Below are positions 25,199-33,589 of a DNA stretch of 64,000 nt, piece by piece. Every line of letters starts with the position of its first letter. The first letter of the stretch is position 1. Source of the stretch: Streptomyces sp. NBC_01298 (lineage in GTDB: Bacteria > Actinomycetota > Actinomycetes > Streptomycetales > Streptomycetaceae); contig NZ_CP108414.1 in the NCBI RefSeq assembly GCF_035978755.1, positions 5,394,001 through 5,458,000 on the forward strand, in the 5' to 3' direction. The notes under the pieces are model-generated. The model was not told the DNA's origin and ran no database searches. It saw only the letters and a list, made by a program, of their open reading frames with translations. The translations under genes were made by a program, and so were the position numbers.

Positions 25199-25261
25199 GC
25201 GCGGCGCCGTTGCCGGGGGCTCCGCCCGGACCCTCGCGCCTCAAACGCCGGCCGGGGCGGA
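25199..25261 (+). repeat. Dispersed GC-rich element, copy 2 (core CTCAAACGCCGG)
   Basis: This copy matches the element at 12413-12477: same GCGCGGCGCCGTTGCCGGGG start, CCGGACCCT middle and CCTCAAACGCCGG core. The TCA within the core supplies the stop codon of the leftward ltrA-like gene at 25241. Both copies in this window therefore sit across the 3' end of a coding frame. Confidence 0.75.
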
Positions 25262-26410
25262 GGGGGCGCGGTCCGCCAGGGACATTCCGATCACCACCGT
25301 GGCCACCGCGACCAGACCCGCGTACAGGACGGCGTACGTGCCCGTCCACGAGCAGGCCAGCATCGCGAGGGCGGAGACCGGGAGGGTCAGCTGCTGGGCG
25401 AGGCCCCGCTTGAAGTGGCGGGAGTGCAGCAGCCAGACCATCAGCAGGAAGAGCGCGGTCGGGACGGTGACGGCCGCGTTCGCGGCGAGCCGCGAGATGT
25501 GGGCCTTGCCGACCGCGTGCTCGACCGCCACCTCGATGCCCGCTCCGATCGCCGCGCCCGAGGCGAAGATCAGCAGGTGTCCGTACCCCCACGGGATCGC
25601 TTCCCGGTTGGAGGTCAGGTGCTCGTGCATCGGCACCGCGAAGTAGATCCACCAGGCGGCGAAGACGATGAGCAGCCCGCCGGCGGCGATCGGCAGCAGC
25701 TCGCCCAGGGCCTCGTGCTCGTCGAGGGCGGACTTCACGGCCACGGTGCTCGCCGAGATCGTCTCGCCGAGCACGATGATGGTGAACAGGCCGTAGCGCT
25801 CCACGATGTGGTGGGCGTGCCACGGCGTCTGGTGGCCGCGCTCGGCCAGCACCGGAACCAGCAGCTCGGCGGCGGCCACGACCAGGAACAGCCAGTGCCT
25901 CATGCCGTCCGGGACGAACAGCAGGACCACCCAGCCGGCCTGGCACAGGACCAGCCCGGCGGCGTACTTCAGGGCCGCGGTGCGGGCCTCGCCGCTCTCG
26001 CCGGAGGCGGCCCGCAGCCATTGGGCGGTGAGCGCGACGCGCATGATCAGGTAGCCGATGACGGCCATCGTCCAGTCGTTCTCGTTGAACGCCCGGCCCA
26101 CGCCGGCCGCGTAGACGAGCACGCCGGCGATCTGGACGAGCGTCGCGATCCGGTACGGCACGTCGTCGCAGTCGTAGGCGGAGGCGAACCACGTGAAGTT
26201 CATCCACGCCCACCACACGCCGAAGAAGACGAAGAAGTAGTTGATCACGCCGGTGCCGGGATGTCCCTCGGCCAGCGCGTGGACGAGCTGGGCGCCCGCC
26301 TGCGCGATGGCGACGACGAAGCACAGGTCGAAGAACAGCTCCAGCGGGGTCGAGGCGCGGTGGCCCTCGTCCCGGCTGCGGGCGGTCATGGGTACGTAAA
26401 CCAGAGCCAT
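25241..26410 (-). CDS. Low temperature requirement protein A (LtrA) family membrane protein
   Basis: This 389-residue protein has about ten membrane helices and the LtrA signatures STPLELFFDLCFVVAIAQ near the start, WWAWMNFTWFASAYD, and HIVERYGLFTIIVLGETI. The family was first named from a Listeria cold-growth mutant; its molecular activity is unknown. The last residues (SLADRAPSAPAGV) and the stop come from a dispersed repeat, suggesting the original end was replaced. ATG 26410 is favoured, with ATG 26389 as an alternative. It lies 28 nt past the chelatase stop on the same strand. Confidence 0.85.
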   Translation of the reverse strand: MALVYVPMTARSRDEGHRASTPLELFFDLCFVVAIAQAGAQLVHALAEGHPGTGVINYFFVFFGVWWAWMNFTWFASAYDCDDVPYRIATLVQIAGVLVYAAGVGRAFNENDWTMAVIGYLIMRVALTAQWLRAASGESGEARTAALKYAAGLVLCQAGWVVLLFVPDGMRHWLFLVVAAAELLVPVLAERGHQTPWHAHHIVERYGLFTIIVLGETISASTVAVKSALDEHEALGELLPIAAGGLLIVFAAWWIYFAVPMHEHLTSNREAIPWGYGHLLIFASGAAIGAGIEVAVEHAVGKAHISRLAANAAVTVPTALFLLMVWLLHSRHFKRGLAQQLTLPVSALAMLACSWTGTYAVLYAGLVAVATVVIGMSLADRAPSAPAGV

Positions 26411-26438
26411 ACCGCCCAGGACACCAGCCCTACGGGGT

Positions 26439-27161
26439 TCAGCAGGCGAGGCGCGCGGCCCTCAGGGCCCGTGTGCCCCGGGCGGACTCGTACCGGCCCA
26501 GGACGAGCCGGGCGAGCCGCGGGTGGTCGGCCAGCGGCTCCGAGACCGTCCAGGCGGCCGAGGCGTTCAGGGCGCGGGTGAAGCGGCCCGGGGCCAGCAG
26601 GTGCGCGGCCACCGCGATCCGGCGGTAGCCGGCGTCCTGGAACGCGGCCAGGGCTTCGGGCACGGTCGGCCCGGCCGAGGTGAGGTAGGCGGGCAGTACG
26701 GGGACGGGGTCGCCGCTGCCCTCGAACTCCAGCAGGGCGGACAGCTGGGCCGCGCAGGCCTCCGTACCGGTGTTCCCGCCCGGGCGGGAGGAGCCGGCGC
26801 CGGCCACGACCACCGCGTCCGCCCGGGTGTACGGGCCACGGCGCCGCTCGGCCTCACGGAGCCGGCCGTGCAGGGCGCGGGCGACGTCGCGCTCGCCGCT
26901 GAGGCCCTCGGTGAGCACGCAGCCGGTGCCCTCCAGGACGGCGGGGATGTCAACGCGGCGGTGGAAACCGTCGCCGAGCAGCAGCGGGACGACCACGGCG
27001 CGCGGGTGTTCCCGTACGACCTCGGCGAGGGAGGGGCGCTGCACGTCGAGGTGCCCGACCAGCGCGTGCACCCCGCTGATGGCCTCCACGGCGGCGACGA
27101 GCCGGTCAATGGTCGCGGCGGCCTCCGGGGCCGCGCTGCCGTGGACGGCGATGACGAGCAT
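26439..27161 (-). CDS. Sirohydrochlorin chelatase-like protein (CbiX/SirB family)
   Basis: This 240-residue protein has two related halves of the chelatase fold. The first starts MLVIAVHGSAAPEA with the metal-site His, and the second has AVAAHLLAPGRF. VVPLLLGDGFHRRVDIP contains the other typical histidine. The family inserts iron or cobalt into sirohydrochlorin. Because it is divergent from the siroheme-dependent nitrite reductase, iron insertion for siroheme is the natural role. ATG 27161 follows GGGAGG by 8 nt. Confidence 0.82.
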   Translation of the reverse strand: MLVIAVHGSAAPEAAATIDRLVAAVEAISGVHALVGHLDVQRPSLAEVVREHPRAVVVPLLLGDGFHRRVDIPAVLEGTGCVLTEGLSGERDVARALHGRLREAERRRGPYTRADAVVVAGAGSSRPGGNTGTEACAAQLSALLEFEGSGDPVPVLPAYLTSAGPTVPEALAAFQDAGYRRIAVAAHLLAPGRFTRALNASAAWTVSEPLADHPRLARLVLGRYESARGTRALRAARLAC

Positions 27162-27433
27162 GTGGTCTGCCTCCCTGGTCCACCCCGTGGGTCCCCCTTC
27201 CACGCTAGGCCCGCCGCGGCTCCGGGGCAGCCTGGCCAAGGGCCCGCGCGGCAGGCCGGAGGTCCTGTGCGGAAAGGGTCGTTTCCCCGTCCCCAGGGGT
27301 CCTTTTCGGGCGTCCGGGGCCGTGGCCGCGACCTACCGTCGAAGAGTCGGAACGCATGCACGCGTGACGTCTTGGCCCGGCCGCCCTGGCCGCCCCGGGA
27401 CCGCGCGGCACAGGGACACACGGAGTGAGATCC
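27162..27433. promoter_or_regulatory. Divergent control region between chelatase and nitrite reductase
   Basis: These 272 nt must contain promoters for both genes. I see short inverted repeats, for example GGAAA and TTTCC at 27271-27286, but no confident GlnR, Rex or sigma-factor site. No open frame with coding character is present. Confidence 0.4.
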
Positions 27434-30220
27434 ATGGGGCAGACGCTGGTTGTCATCGGCCACGGCATGGTGGGGCACCGCCTGCTGGAGGCGCTCGCCG
27501 AGCGTGACGCGCTCGCCGACCCGACCCGCCCCGAGCGCGGCGGCTGGCAGGTCACCGTCCTCGCGGAGGAGGAGCGCCCCGCCTACGACCGCGTGCACCT
27601 GTCGGCGGCCTTCACCGGCTCCACCGGCGAGGAGCTGTCCCTGGTGGAGCCCGGCTTCCTGGAGAAGTACGGCATCGACCTGCGCCTCGGCGACCCGGCG
27701 GAACTGATCGACACCGCCGCCCGCACGGTCACCGCCCGCTCCGGCGACGTGCTCCGCTACGACGCCCTCGTGCTGGCGACCGGCTCCTACCCCTTCGTGC
27801 CGCCGATCGACGGCGCCGACGCCGAGGGCTGCTTCACCTACCGCACGCTCGACGACGTCGAGGCCCTGACCGCCTACGCCGCGGACCCCGGGGTCCGTAC
27901 CGGTGTCGTCATCGGCGGCGGGCTGCTCGGCCTGGAGGCGGCGGGCGCCCTGCGCACCCTCGGACTGGTGACGCACGTCGTGGAGTTCGCGCCCCGGCTG
28001 ATGCCGCTGCAGGTGGACGACGGCGGCGCTGCCGCCCTGCGGGCCACCATCGAGTCCATGGGCGTCGCCGTCCACACGGGCGTCGGCGCGGCCGGCGTGC
28101 AGATCCACCCCGACGGTCGGGCCCAGGCGCTCCGGCTGACCAGCGGCGAGGAGATCGGCTCCGACGTCGTCGTCTTCTCGGCCGGTGTGCGCCCGCGCGA
28201 CCGCCTCGCCCGCGAGTGCGGCCTGGCGGTGGGCGACCGCGGCGGGGTCGTCGTGGACGGCCACTGCCGCACCAGCGACCCGTACGTCTACGCGATCGGC
28301 GAGTGCGCGCAGACCGTAGACGGCAAGGTGTACGGCCTGGTCGCGCCCGGCTACCAGATGGCCGAGACCGTCGCCGAGGCCCTCGCGGGCGCCGGCGAGC
28401 TGACCTTCACCGGGGCCGACACCTCCACCAAGCTCAAGCTGATGGGCGCCGACGTGGCCTCCTTCGGCGACCCCTTCGCCCCCGAGGGCCGCGACGGCGC
28501 CGTCTCGGTGGTCTTCTCCGACGCCCGCGAGGGCGTCTACAAGAAGCTGCTCCTGGGCCCCGACGGCGCCCTGCTCGGCGGCATCCTGGTCGGCGACGCG
28601 GAGGCCTACGGCTCGCTGAAGCCGCACGCCGGCCGGCAGCTCCCCGCCCCGCCGGAGGCCTTCATCCTGCCGTCGAGCGAGGGCGTGGCGCTGCCCGGCG
28701 CGGACGCGCTGCCCGATGACGCGGTCGTGTGCAGCTGCCACAACATCACCAAGGGGCGGGTGCGCGAGGCGGTCGTCGCGGAGTCCCTCACCGACATCGG
28801 CGGCATCAAGAAGTGCACCAAGGCCGGTACGGGCTGCGGCGGGTGCGTCGGCACCCTCCAGGCGGTCCTGGACGCCGAACTGGCCGCCGCGGGCATCGAG
28901 AAGCCGCGCGGGCTGTGCGAGCACTTCACCCTGACCCGGGCGGAGATCTACGAGAAGATCCGCACCGAGCGCATCCGCGGCTTCAGCGAGCTGCTGGAGT
29001 CCTACGGCGAGGGCGGCGAGGGCTGCGCCGTCTGCAAGCCGGTCGTCGCGAACGTGCTCGGCACCCTCGCCCCCGACCTCGGCATCGGACACATCCTGGC
29101 GGGCGAGCAGGCGGCCCTGCAGGACTCCAACGACCTCTTCCTCGCCAACCTCCAGAAGGACGGCACCTACTCGGTCATCCCGCGCGTCGCCGGCGGCGAG
29201 ATCACGGCCGAGCAGGTCATCGCGCTGGGCGAAGTGGCCCGGGACTACGGCCTCTACACGAAGATCACCGGAGCCCAGCGCATCGGCCTCTTCGGGGTCG
29301 AGAAGGAGCAGCTGCCCGACATCTGGCGGCGCCTGGGCGGCGCCGGATTCGAGTCCGGGCAGGCGTACGGGAAGTCCCTGCGCGCGGTGAAGTCCTGCGT
29401 GGGGGCCCGCTTCTGCCGCTTCGGGCAGGGCGACTCCATCCAGCTCGCCATCGACCTGGAGCTGCGCTACCGGGGTCTGCGCACCCCGCACAAGTTCAAG
29501 GGCGGCGTCTCGGGCTGCCTGCGCGAGTGCGCGGAGGCGCGCGGCAAGGACATCGGCGTCATCGCCACCGCCAACGGCTGGAACCTCTACGTCAGCGGCA
29601 ACGGCGGCGCGACCCCGCGCCACGCCGACCTGCTGGCCTCGGACCTGAACACCGCCGAACTCTTCGCGCTGATCGACCGGTTCCTCATGTACTACATCCG
29701 CACCGGCGAGCGCCTGGAGCGGACGTCCGCCTGGCTGGAGCGGCTCGGTGGCAGCGGCGCGGGCCTGGACCACCTGAAGGCCGTCCTGATCGAGGACTCG
29801 CTCGGCCTGTGCGCGGAGCTCGAGGCGCAGATGGAGCGCCACGTGTCGGCGTACGAGGACGAGTGGTCGGCGGTCCTGGAGGACCCTGCGGCGCTGGAGC
29901 GCTTCGGGACCATGGACTTCGGAGCGGCCGAAGGCGCCGAGGGCGCGGCGCAGGCGCTGGAGCCGGGCCGCGGCCGCACCGCGGTGCTGCCGGACGGCAC
30001 GGAGGCCGCGGTCTTCAAGGACCGTGCGGGCGAGCTCTACGCGGTCGGCAACCGGGACCCCTTCTCGGGCGCCGACGTGATCGCCAACGGCATCATGGGC
30101 TCGCGCGACGGGGTGCCCGTCGTCGCCTCGCCGATGCACAAGCAGGTCTTCGACCTGCGGACGGGCATCTGCCTGGACGACCCGGAGGTGTCCCTGCCGC
30201 TGGTGGAGCTCAAGCCTTAG
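27434..30220 (+). CDS. nirB: NAD(P)H nitrite reductase large subunit fused to a NirD-like domain
   Basis: This cytoplasmic enzyme of about 928 residues reduces nitrite to ammonium. Domains in order are FAD binding (VVIGHGMVGHRLLEAL), NAD binding (VVIGGGLLGLEAAGAL), a [2Fe-2S] BFD-like domain (CSCHN from residue 433, CTKAGTGCGGC), and a siroheme/[4Fe-4S] domain. The siroheme cysteines are at about 655, 661, 695 and 699 (SCVGARFC, GCLREC). After about residue 845 a NirD-like Rieske-fold segment follows (VLPDGTEAAVFKDRAGELYAVGNRDPFSG, VASPMHKQVFDLRTG, CLDDPEVSLP), normally a separate ~110-residue subunit. Its first strands look missing, so the fusion is shortened. ATG 27434 has GGAG 8 nt upstream. 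Confidence 0.92.
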   Translation: MGQTLVVIGHGMVGHRLLEALAERDALADPTRPERGGWQVTVLAEEERPAYDRVHLSAAFTGSTGEELSLVEPGFLEKYGIDLRLGDPAELIDTAARTVTARSGDVLRYDALVLATGSYPFVPPIDGADAEGCFTYRTLDDVEALTAYAADPGVRTGVVIGGGLLGLEAAGALRTLGLVTHVVEFAPRLMPLQVDDGGAAALRATIESMGVAVHTGVGAAGVQIHPDGRAQALRLTSGEEIGSDVVVFSAGVRPRDRLARECGLAVGDRGGVVVDGHCRTSDPYVYAIGECAQTVDGKVYGLVAPGYQMAETVAEALAGAGELTFTGADTSTKLKLMGADVASFGDPFAPEGRDGAVSVVFSDAREGVYKKLLLGPDGALLGGILVGDAEAYGSLKPHAGRQLPAPPEAFILPSSEGVALPGADALPDDAVVCSCHNITKGRVREAVVAESLTDIGGIKKCTKAGTGCGGCVGTLQAVLDAELAAAGIEKPRGLCEHFTLTRAEIYEKIRTERIRGFSELLESYGEGGEGCAVCKPVVANVLGTLAPDLGIGHILAGEQAALQDSNDLFLANLQKDGTYSVIPRVAGGEITAEQVIALGEVARDYGLYTKITGAQRIGLFGVEKEQLPDIWRRLGGAGFESGQAYGKSLRAVKSCVGARFCRFGQGDSIQLAIDLELRYRGLRTPHKFKGGVSGCLRECAEARGKDIGVIATANGWNLYVSGNGGATPRHADLLASDLNTAELFALIDRFLMYYIRTGERLERTSAWLERLGGSGAGLDHLKAVLIEDSLGLCAELEAQMERHVSAYEDEWSAVLEDPAALERFGTMDFGAAEGAEGAAQALEPGRGRTAVLPDGTEAAVFKDRAGELYAVGNRDPFSGADVIANGIMGSRDGVPVVASPMHKQVFDLRTGICLDDPEVSLPLVELKP

Positions 30221-30247
30221 GGCTCTGCGGCGGCCGTACCAACGCAC

Positions 30248-30280
30248 TGTGGGCGATGGGACCTTGTCCTGTCGCCCACA
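30248..30280 (+). terminator. Stem-loop after nirB
   Basis: TGTGGGCGA (30248-30256) pairs with TCGCCCACA (30272-30280), and an inner GGAC/GTCC helix closes the loop. It begins 28 nt after the nirB stop, 140 nt before narK. There is no U tract. It most simply ends or attenuates the nirB transcript. Confidence 0.6.
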
Positions 30281-30419
30281 CGACGTTCTCCCCTGATGCG
30301 GGGCGCCCCTGTAGGCGGACCCTAAGAAGGTCAGGGCTTTCAGCTTCATTTTTCTCAACCCCTCCGAACATCCGGGCCCCTTCAAACCTTCAGGCCCCCT
30401 CGACCCTTCAGGACATGCC

Positions 30420-31841
30420 ATGAGTTCCGCCAAGCAGGACGTGCGCGCGGCGACCGCCCGGGTGCAGGCGCCGGATCCGGCGCAGTACCGCCCCGGTCGC
30501 ACCATCACCGAGTGGACGCCGGAGGACCCGTCCTTCTGGCAGACCACCGGCAAGAAGGTCGCCACCCGCAACCTGTGGATCGCGGTGCCCGCCCTGCTCG
30601 TGGCCTTCGTGGTCTGGCAGGTCTGGAGCATCACGGCGACCAACCTCAAGGACGTCGGCTTCGGCTTCTCGCAGTCCCAGCTGTTCTGGCTGACGGCGGT
30701 CCCCGGCATCACGGGCGGTACCGCCCGCATCCTGTACACCTTCATCGGCCCGATGATCGGCCAGCGCCGCTTCACCGCGGTCTCCACGGTCATCCTGATC
30801 GTGCCGCTGCTGTGGCTGGGCTTCGCGGTGCAGGACCCCACCACCTCGTACAGCACGCTGGTCGCCATCGCCGCGCTCTGCGGCATCGGCGGCGCCAACT
30901 TCTCCTCCTCCCTGGCCAACATCGGCTTCTTCTACCCGAAGCAGGAGAAGGGCAACGCGACCGGCATCAACGGCGGCCTGGGCAACCTGGGCGTCTCCGT
31001 GGTCCAGCTGCTCACCCCGATCCTGATCACCACCTCGGTGCTGGCGATCGGCTCGGGCCAGAAGAAGGCCGACGGCTCGGAGATCTACCTCCAGAACGCC
31101 GCCTTCGTCTGGGTGCCGGTCCTGATCGTCCTCGCGGCCATCGCCTGGTTCGGCCAGAACGACCTGAAGGTGGCCTCCACCCCCTTCAGCCAGCAGAAGA
31201 TCATCTTCAAGCGCAAGCACAACTGGCTGATGACCTGGCTCTACGTCGGCACCTTCGGCTCCTTCATCGGCTTCGCGGCGGCGCTTCCCCTCCTGATCAA
31301 GACCACCTTCCCGGCGTACTCCGTGGCCACCTACGCCTGGATGGGCCCGGCGCTCGGCGCCCTGGCCCGCTGGGCCGGCGGCTGGATCGCCGACAAGTTC
31401 GGCGGCGCGCGGGTGACGATCCTGTCCTTCGTGGGCATGGGCGCGTCGATCATCGGCGTGATCACCTTCCTTCCGGCGGGCTCCGACCAGGGCTCCTTCT
31501 ACGGCTTCTTCTTCTGCTTCCTGTCGGCGTTCTTCTTCTCGGGCATCGGCAACGGCTCGACCTTCCGCCAGATCCCGGTGATCTTCCGCGGCCAGCACCT
31601 CGCGGGCCTGACCGAGGGCACTCCCGAGTACGCGAAGGCCCTGAAGCAGGCCGAGATCGAGTCGGGCGCGGTGACCGGTTTCACCGCGGCCATCGCCGCC
31701 TACGGCTTCTTCTTCATCCCGGCGATGTTCGCCAACTTCGCCGTGACCAGCGCGATGTGGGGCTTCGTCGCCTTCTACGCCAGCTGCGTGGTCGTGGCCT
31801 GGTGGTTCTACGCCCGCAAGGGCGCGGAGGCCCCCAGCTAG
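30420..31841 (+). CDS. narK: Nitrate/nitrite transporter, NarK family, copy 1
   Basis: This 473-residue major facilitator protein has about 12 helices. It carries both nitrate signature motifs (NGGLGNLGVSVVQL and GIGNGSTFRQIPVIF), the loop arginines expected for anion binding, and a hydrophilic N-terminus of ~50 residues. It would move nitrate in, or exchange it for nitrite. It sits between the nitrite reductase and a dicarboxylate transporter and has a close paralogue at 41989-43422. A stretch of exactly 100 bp (31180-31279) is identical in both. ATG 30420 is preceded by TTCAGGACATGCC with a weak AGGA. Confidence 0.93.
   Translation: MSSAKQDVRAATARVQAPDPAQYRPGRTITEWTPEDPSFWQTTGKKVATRNLWIAVPALLVAFVVWQVWSITATNLKDVGFGFSQSQLFWLTAVPGITGGTARILYTFIGPMIGQRRFTAVSTVILIVPLLWLGFAVQDPTTSYSTLVAIAALCGIGGANFSSSLANIGFFYPKQEKGNATGINGGLGNLGVSVVQLLTPILITTSVLAIGSGQKKADGSEIYLQNAAFVWVPVLIVLAAIAWFGQNDLKVASTPFSQQKIIFKRKHNWLMTWLYVGTFGSFIGFAAALPLLIKTTFPAYSVATYAWMGPALGALARWAGGWIADKFGGARVTILSFVGMGASIIGVITFLPAGSDQGSFYGFFFCFLSAFFFSGIGNGSTFRQIPVIFRGQHLAGLTEGTPEYAKALKQAEIESGAVTGFTAAIAAYGFFFIPAMFANFAVTSAMWGFVAFYASCVVVAWWFYARKGAEAPS
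31180..31279 (+). repeat. 100-bp perfect duplicate shared with second narK (with 42752-42851)
   Basis: From ccccttcagccagcagaag through ttcatcggcttcgcggc the two narK genes are identical without a single silent difference, while flanking sequence diverges. The encoded segment spans the central cytoplasmic loop and start of helix 7. Confidence 0.9.
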
Positions 31842-31861
31842 ACCGTCCCTTCCTGACCCTG

Positions 31862-31884
31862 CCCGGCCGGTACCCCCGGCCGGG
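31862..31884 (+). terminator. Stem-loop after narK copy 1
   Basis: CCCGGCCGG (31862-31870) pairs perfectly with CCGGCCGGG (31876-31884) across a 5-nt loop, 20 nt after the narK stop. Confidence 0.6.
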
Positions 31885-32030
31885 TCGGCCCGGGTGTGGG
31901 TGAGGGGACGCCGCGCCGGCGGAACCCGACCCCACCCGGGCTTTTCGGTGTCCCGCCCCGCTTCCCCGGCCACGCCTGCGCCCGGGCCCCGACGCGGGCC
32001 GGGACGCACACAGACTGAAAGGCCACGTCC

Positions 32031-33350
32031 GTGCTCGGCATGTTCCTGCAACTCGGTGTCATGGTGGCGGCCATCGCCCTCGGGTCCCGCAAGGGCGGAG
32101 TGGCCATGGGGCTCTGGGGAGCCGTCGGGGTCTTCGTGCTCGCGACGTTCTTCGGGGTCACCCCCGCCGACACCTCAGGCGTCGTCGACGTCATGCTGAT
32201 CATCCTCGCGGTGATCATGGCGGCCGCCGCGATGGAGGCGGCCGGTGGCATCGACTACCTCGTCGGACTGGCCGAGAAGGCGATCCGCCGCAAGCCCAGC
32301 CGGGTGGTCTACGTGGCTCCCCTCGTCTCCTGGGCCTTCACCCTGGGCGCCGGCACCGCCCACGTCTTCTACCCCTTGCTCCCCGTGATCCACGACGTGG
32401 CCCGCGAAGGCGGCGTCCGGCCCGAGCGGCCCATCGCGGTCGCCTCCATCGCGGCCACCTTCGGTATCACCGCCTCGCCCGTCTCCGCGGCCATGGCCGC
32501 CATGATCGTGATGTTCGACGGGGGCGGCTGGAACCTGCCGCGGATCATGGCCGTCGCCGTGCCGTCCACGCTGCTCGGCGTGCTCGTCGCGGCCACCGCG
32601 CAGTCCCGGATCGGCAAGGAGCTCGGGCAGGACGCCGAGTACCTGCGCCGGCTGGCGGCCGGCGAGATCGAGGCCCCGGCCCCGGCCCCGGCCGAAGCCG
32701 CCCCGCCGCTGCGGCCGCGGGCGCGCTGGTCCGCGTACCTCTTCCTCGGCGGGACCGTCGCCGTCGTCCTCAGCGGACTCTTCCCGGCGCTGCGCCCCGA
32801 GACGGGCAAGGGACCGCTCTCGATGCCCGCCACCATCGAGATCCTGATGATGGCCGTGGCCGCGCTGATCCTGCTCCTGTGCAAGGTCGACGCCAAGCGG
32901 ATACCCGGCACGGACGTGGCCAAGTCCGGGCTCGTCGCCGTCATCGGGGTCTTCGGGCTGTCGTGGCTGGGGCTGTCCTTCATCGGCGCCAACGAGACCC
33001 GGATCACCGGCGCCCTCGGCGGGGTCGCACAGGACCACCCCTGGTTCTTCGCGATCATGCTGCTGCTCCTCTCCGCGCTGCTGTTCAGCCAGGCCACGAC
33101 CACCAAGGCGCTGATGCCCCTCGGGCTCGCCCTCGGTATCCCGGCCCCCCTCCTCATCGCGATGTGGCCCGCCGTGAACGGCTATTTCCTGCTCCCCACC
33201 TACGGCACCTTCATCGCGGCGATCAACTTCGACAGGACCGGCACCACCCGCGTCGGCCGCTTCGTCGTCAACCACTCCTTCATGCTGCCCGGCCTGATCA
33301 CCACGTGCGTCGCGGTATCCACAGGTTTCGCCCTGGTTCAGATTGTCTGA
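32031..33350 (+). CDS. Anaerobic C4-dicarboxylate transporter, DcuA/DcuB family
   Basis: This 439-residue membrane protein has about ten to eleven helices and a soluble Ala/Pro-rich loop near residue 220. Motifs VAPLVSWAFTLGAGTAHVFYPLLPVI, ASIAATFGITASPVSAAMA and NGYFLLPTYGTFIAAINFD match the Dcu family. That family exchanges fumarate, malate or aspartate for succinate during anaerobic growth of enteric bacteria. GTG 32031 has GAAAGG about 8 nt upstream; the next ATG would lose two residues only. It is separated from narK by a terminator-like hairpin, so it may have its own promoter. The family is uncommon in aerobic actinomycetes and fits the neighbouring fermentation genes. Confidence 0.88.
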   Translation: MLGMFLQLGVMVAAIALGSRKGGVAMGLWGAVGVFVLATFFGVTPADTSGVVDVMLIILAVIMAAAAMEAAGGIDYLVGLAEKAIRRKPSRVVYVAPLVSWAFTLGAGTAHVFYPLLPVIHDVAREGGVRPERPIAVASIAATFGITASPVSAAMAAMIVMFDGGGWNLPRIMAVAVPSTLLGVLVAATAQSRIGKELGQDAEYLRRLAAGEIEAPAPAPAEAAPPLRPRARWSAYLFLGGTVAVVLSGLFPALRPETGKGPLSMPATIEILMMAVAALILLLCKVDAKRIPGTDVAKSGLVAVIGVFGLSWLGLSFIGANETRITGALGGVAQDHPWFFAIMLLLLSALLFSQATTTKALMPLGLALGIPAPLLIAMWPAVNGYFLLPTYGTFIAAINFDRTGTTRVGRFVVNHSFMLPGLITTCVAVSTGFALVQIV

Positions 33351-33396
33351 CCGGTCCGAGCTCCCTCCGCCTGCTCCGTCAGACTTTTCCCAGAAT

Positions 33397-33416
33397 CTTG
33401 TGAAAGTTTTCACAAG
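33397..33416. promoter_or_regulatory. Rex operator upstream of pyruvate formate-lyase
   Basis: The sequence CTTGTGAAAG followed by TTTTCACAAG contains TTGTGAA-N4-TTCACAA. This is the operator form bound by the redox repressor Rex, which was first described in Streptomyces coelicolor and releases DNA at high NADH/NAD+. The arms 33397-33405 and 33408-33416 are perfectly complementary. The site lies about 175-195 nt before the pflB start in the 240-nt gap after the dicarboxylate transporter gene, inside the only place a pflB promoter can be. Confidence 0.85.
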
Positions 33417-33486
33417 CGCACGATGGACCTTTGACCTGCTCAAAGTGCCAGGTCAGCCGGGATGGGAGACCCTTGGGGCTGGGGAT

Positions 33487-33508
33487 CAGGGGACTTTCGG
33501 GCCCCAGC
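33487..33508. promoter_or_regulatory. Possible DevR/OsdR-like dormancy box
   Basis: CAGGGGACTTTCGGGCCCCAGC resembles the hypoxia motif I recall for DosR/DevR (GGGACT-N3-5 with a partly symmetric GTCCC/GCCC half). It matches roughly 14 of 20 positions, better in the first half. It lies 82-103 nt before the pflB start, downstream of the Rex site. Supported only by motif memory. Confidence 0.35.
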
Positions 33509-33589
33509 TCAGGACCAACGCGGCGCCAAATGATCGATCAAAAGGCGTGCAATGGAAGCAAGCAATGAGGCGATCGGAAGGTGCGGGCG

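Noticed and set aside
27162..27433. GlnR site expected in front of nirB
   Set aside because: No pair of GTnAC/GnAAC-like boxes at the right spacing could be found by eye.
26567..30922. Very long open frame on the minus strand across nirB and narK
   Set aside because: It is an antisense shadow caused by high GC third positions; its translation has no family motifs, while both plus-strand genes are fully conserved.
33531..33540. TGATCGATCA palindrome before pflB as an FNR/CRP-type site
   Set aside because: It lacks the TTGAT-N4-ATCAA spacing and is simply a short self-complementary sequence.
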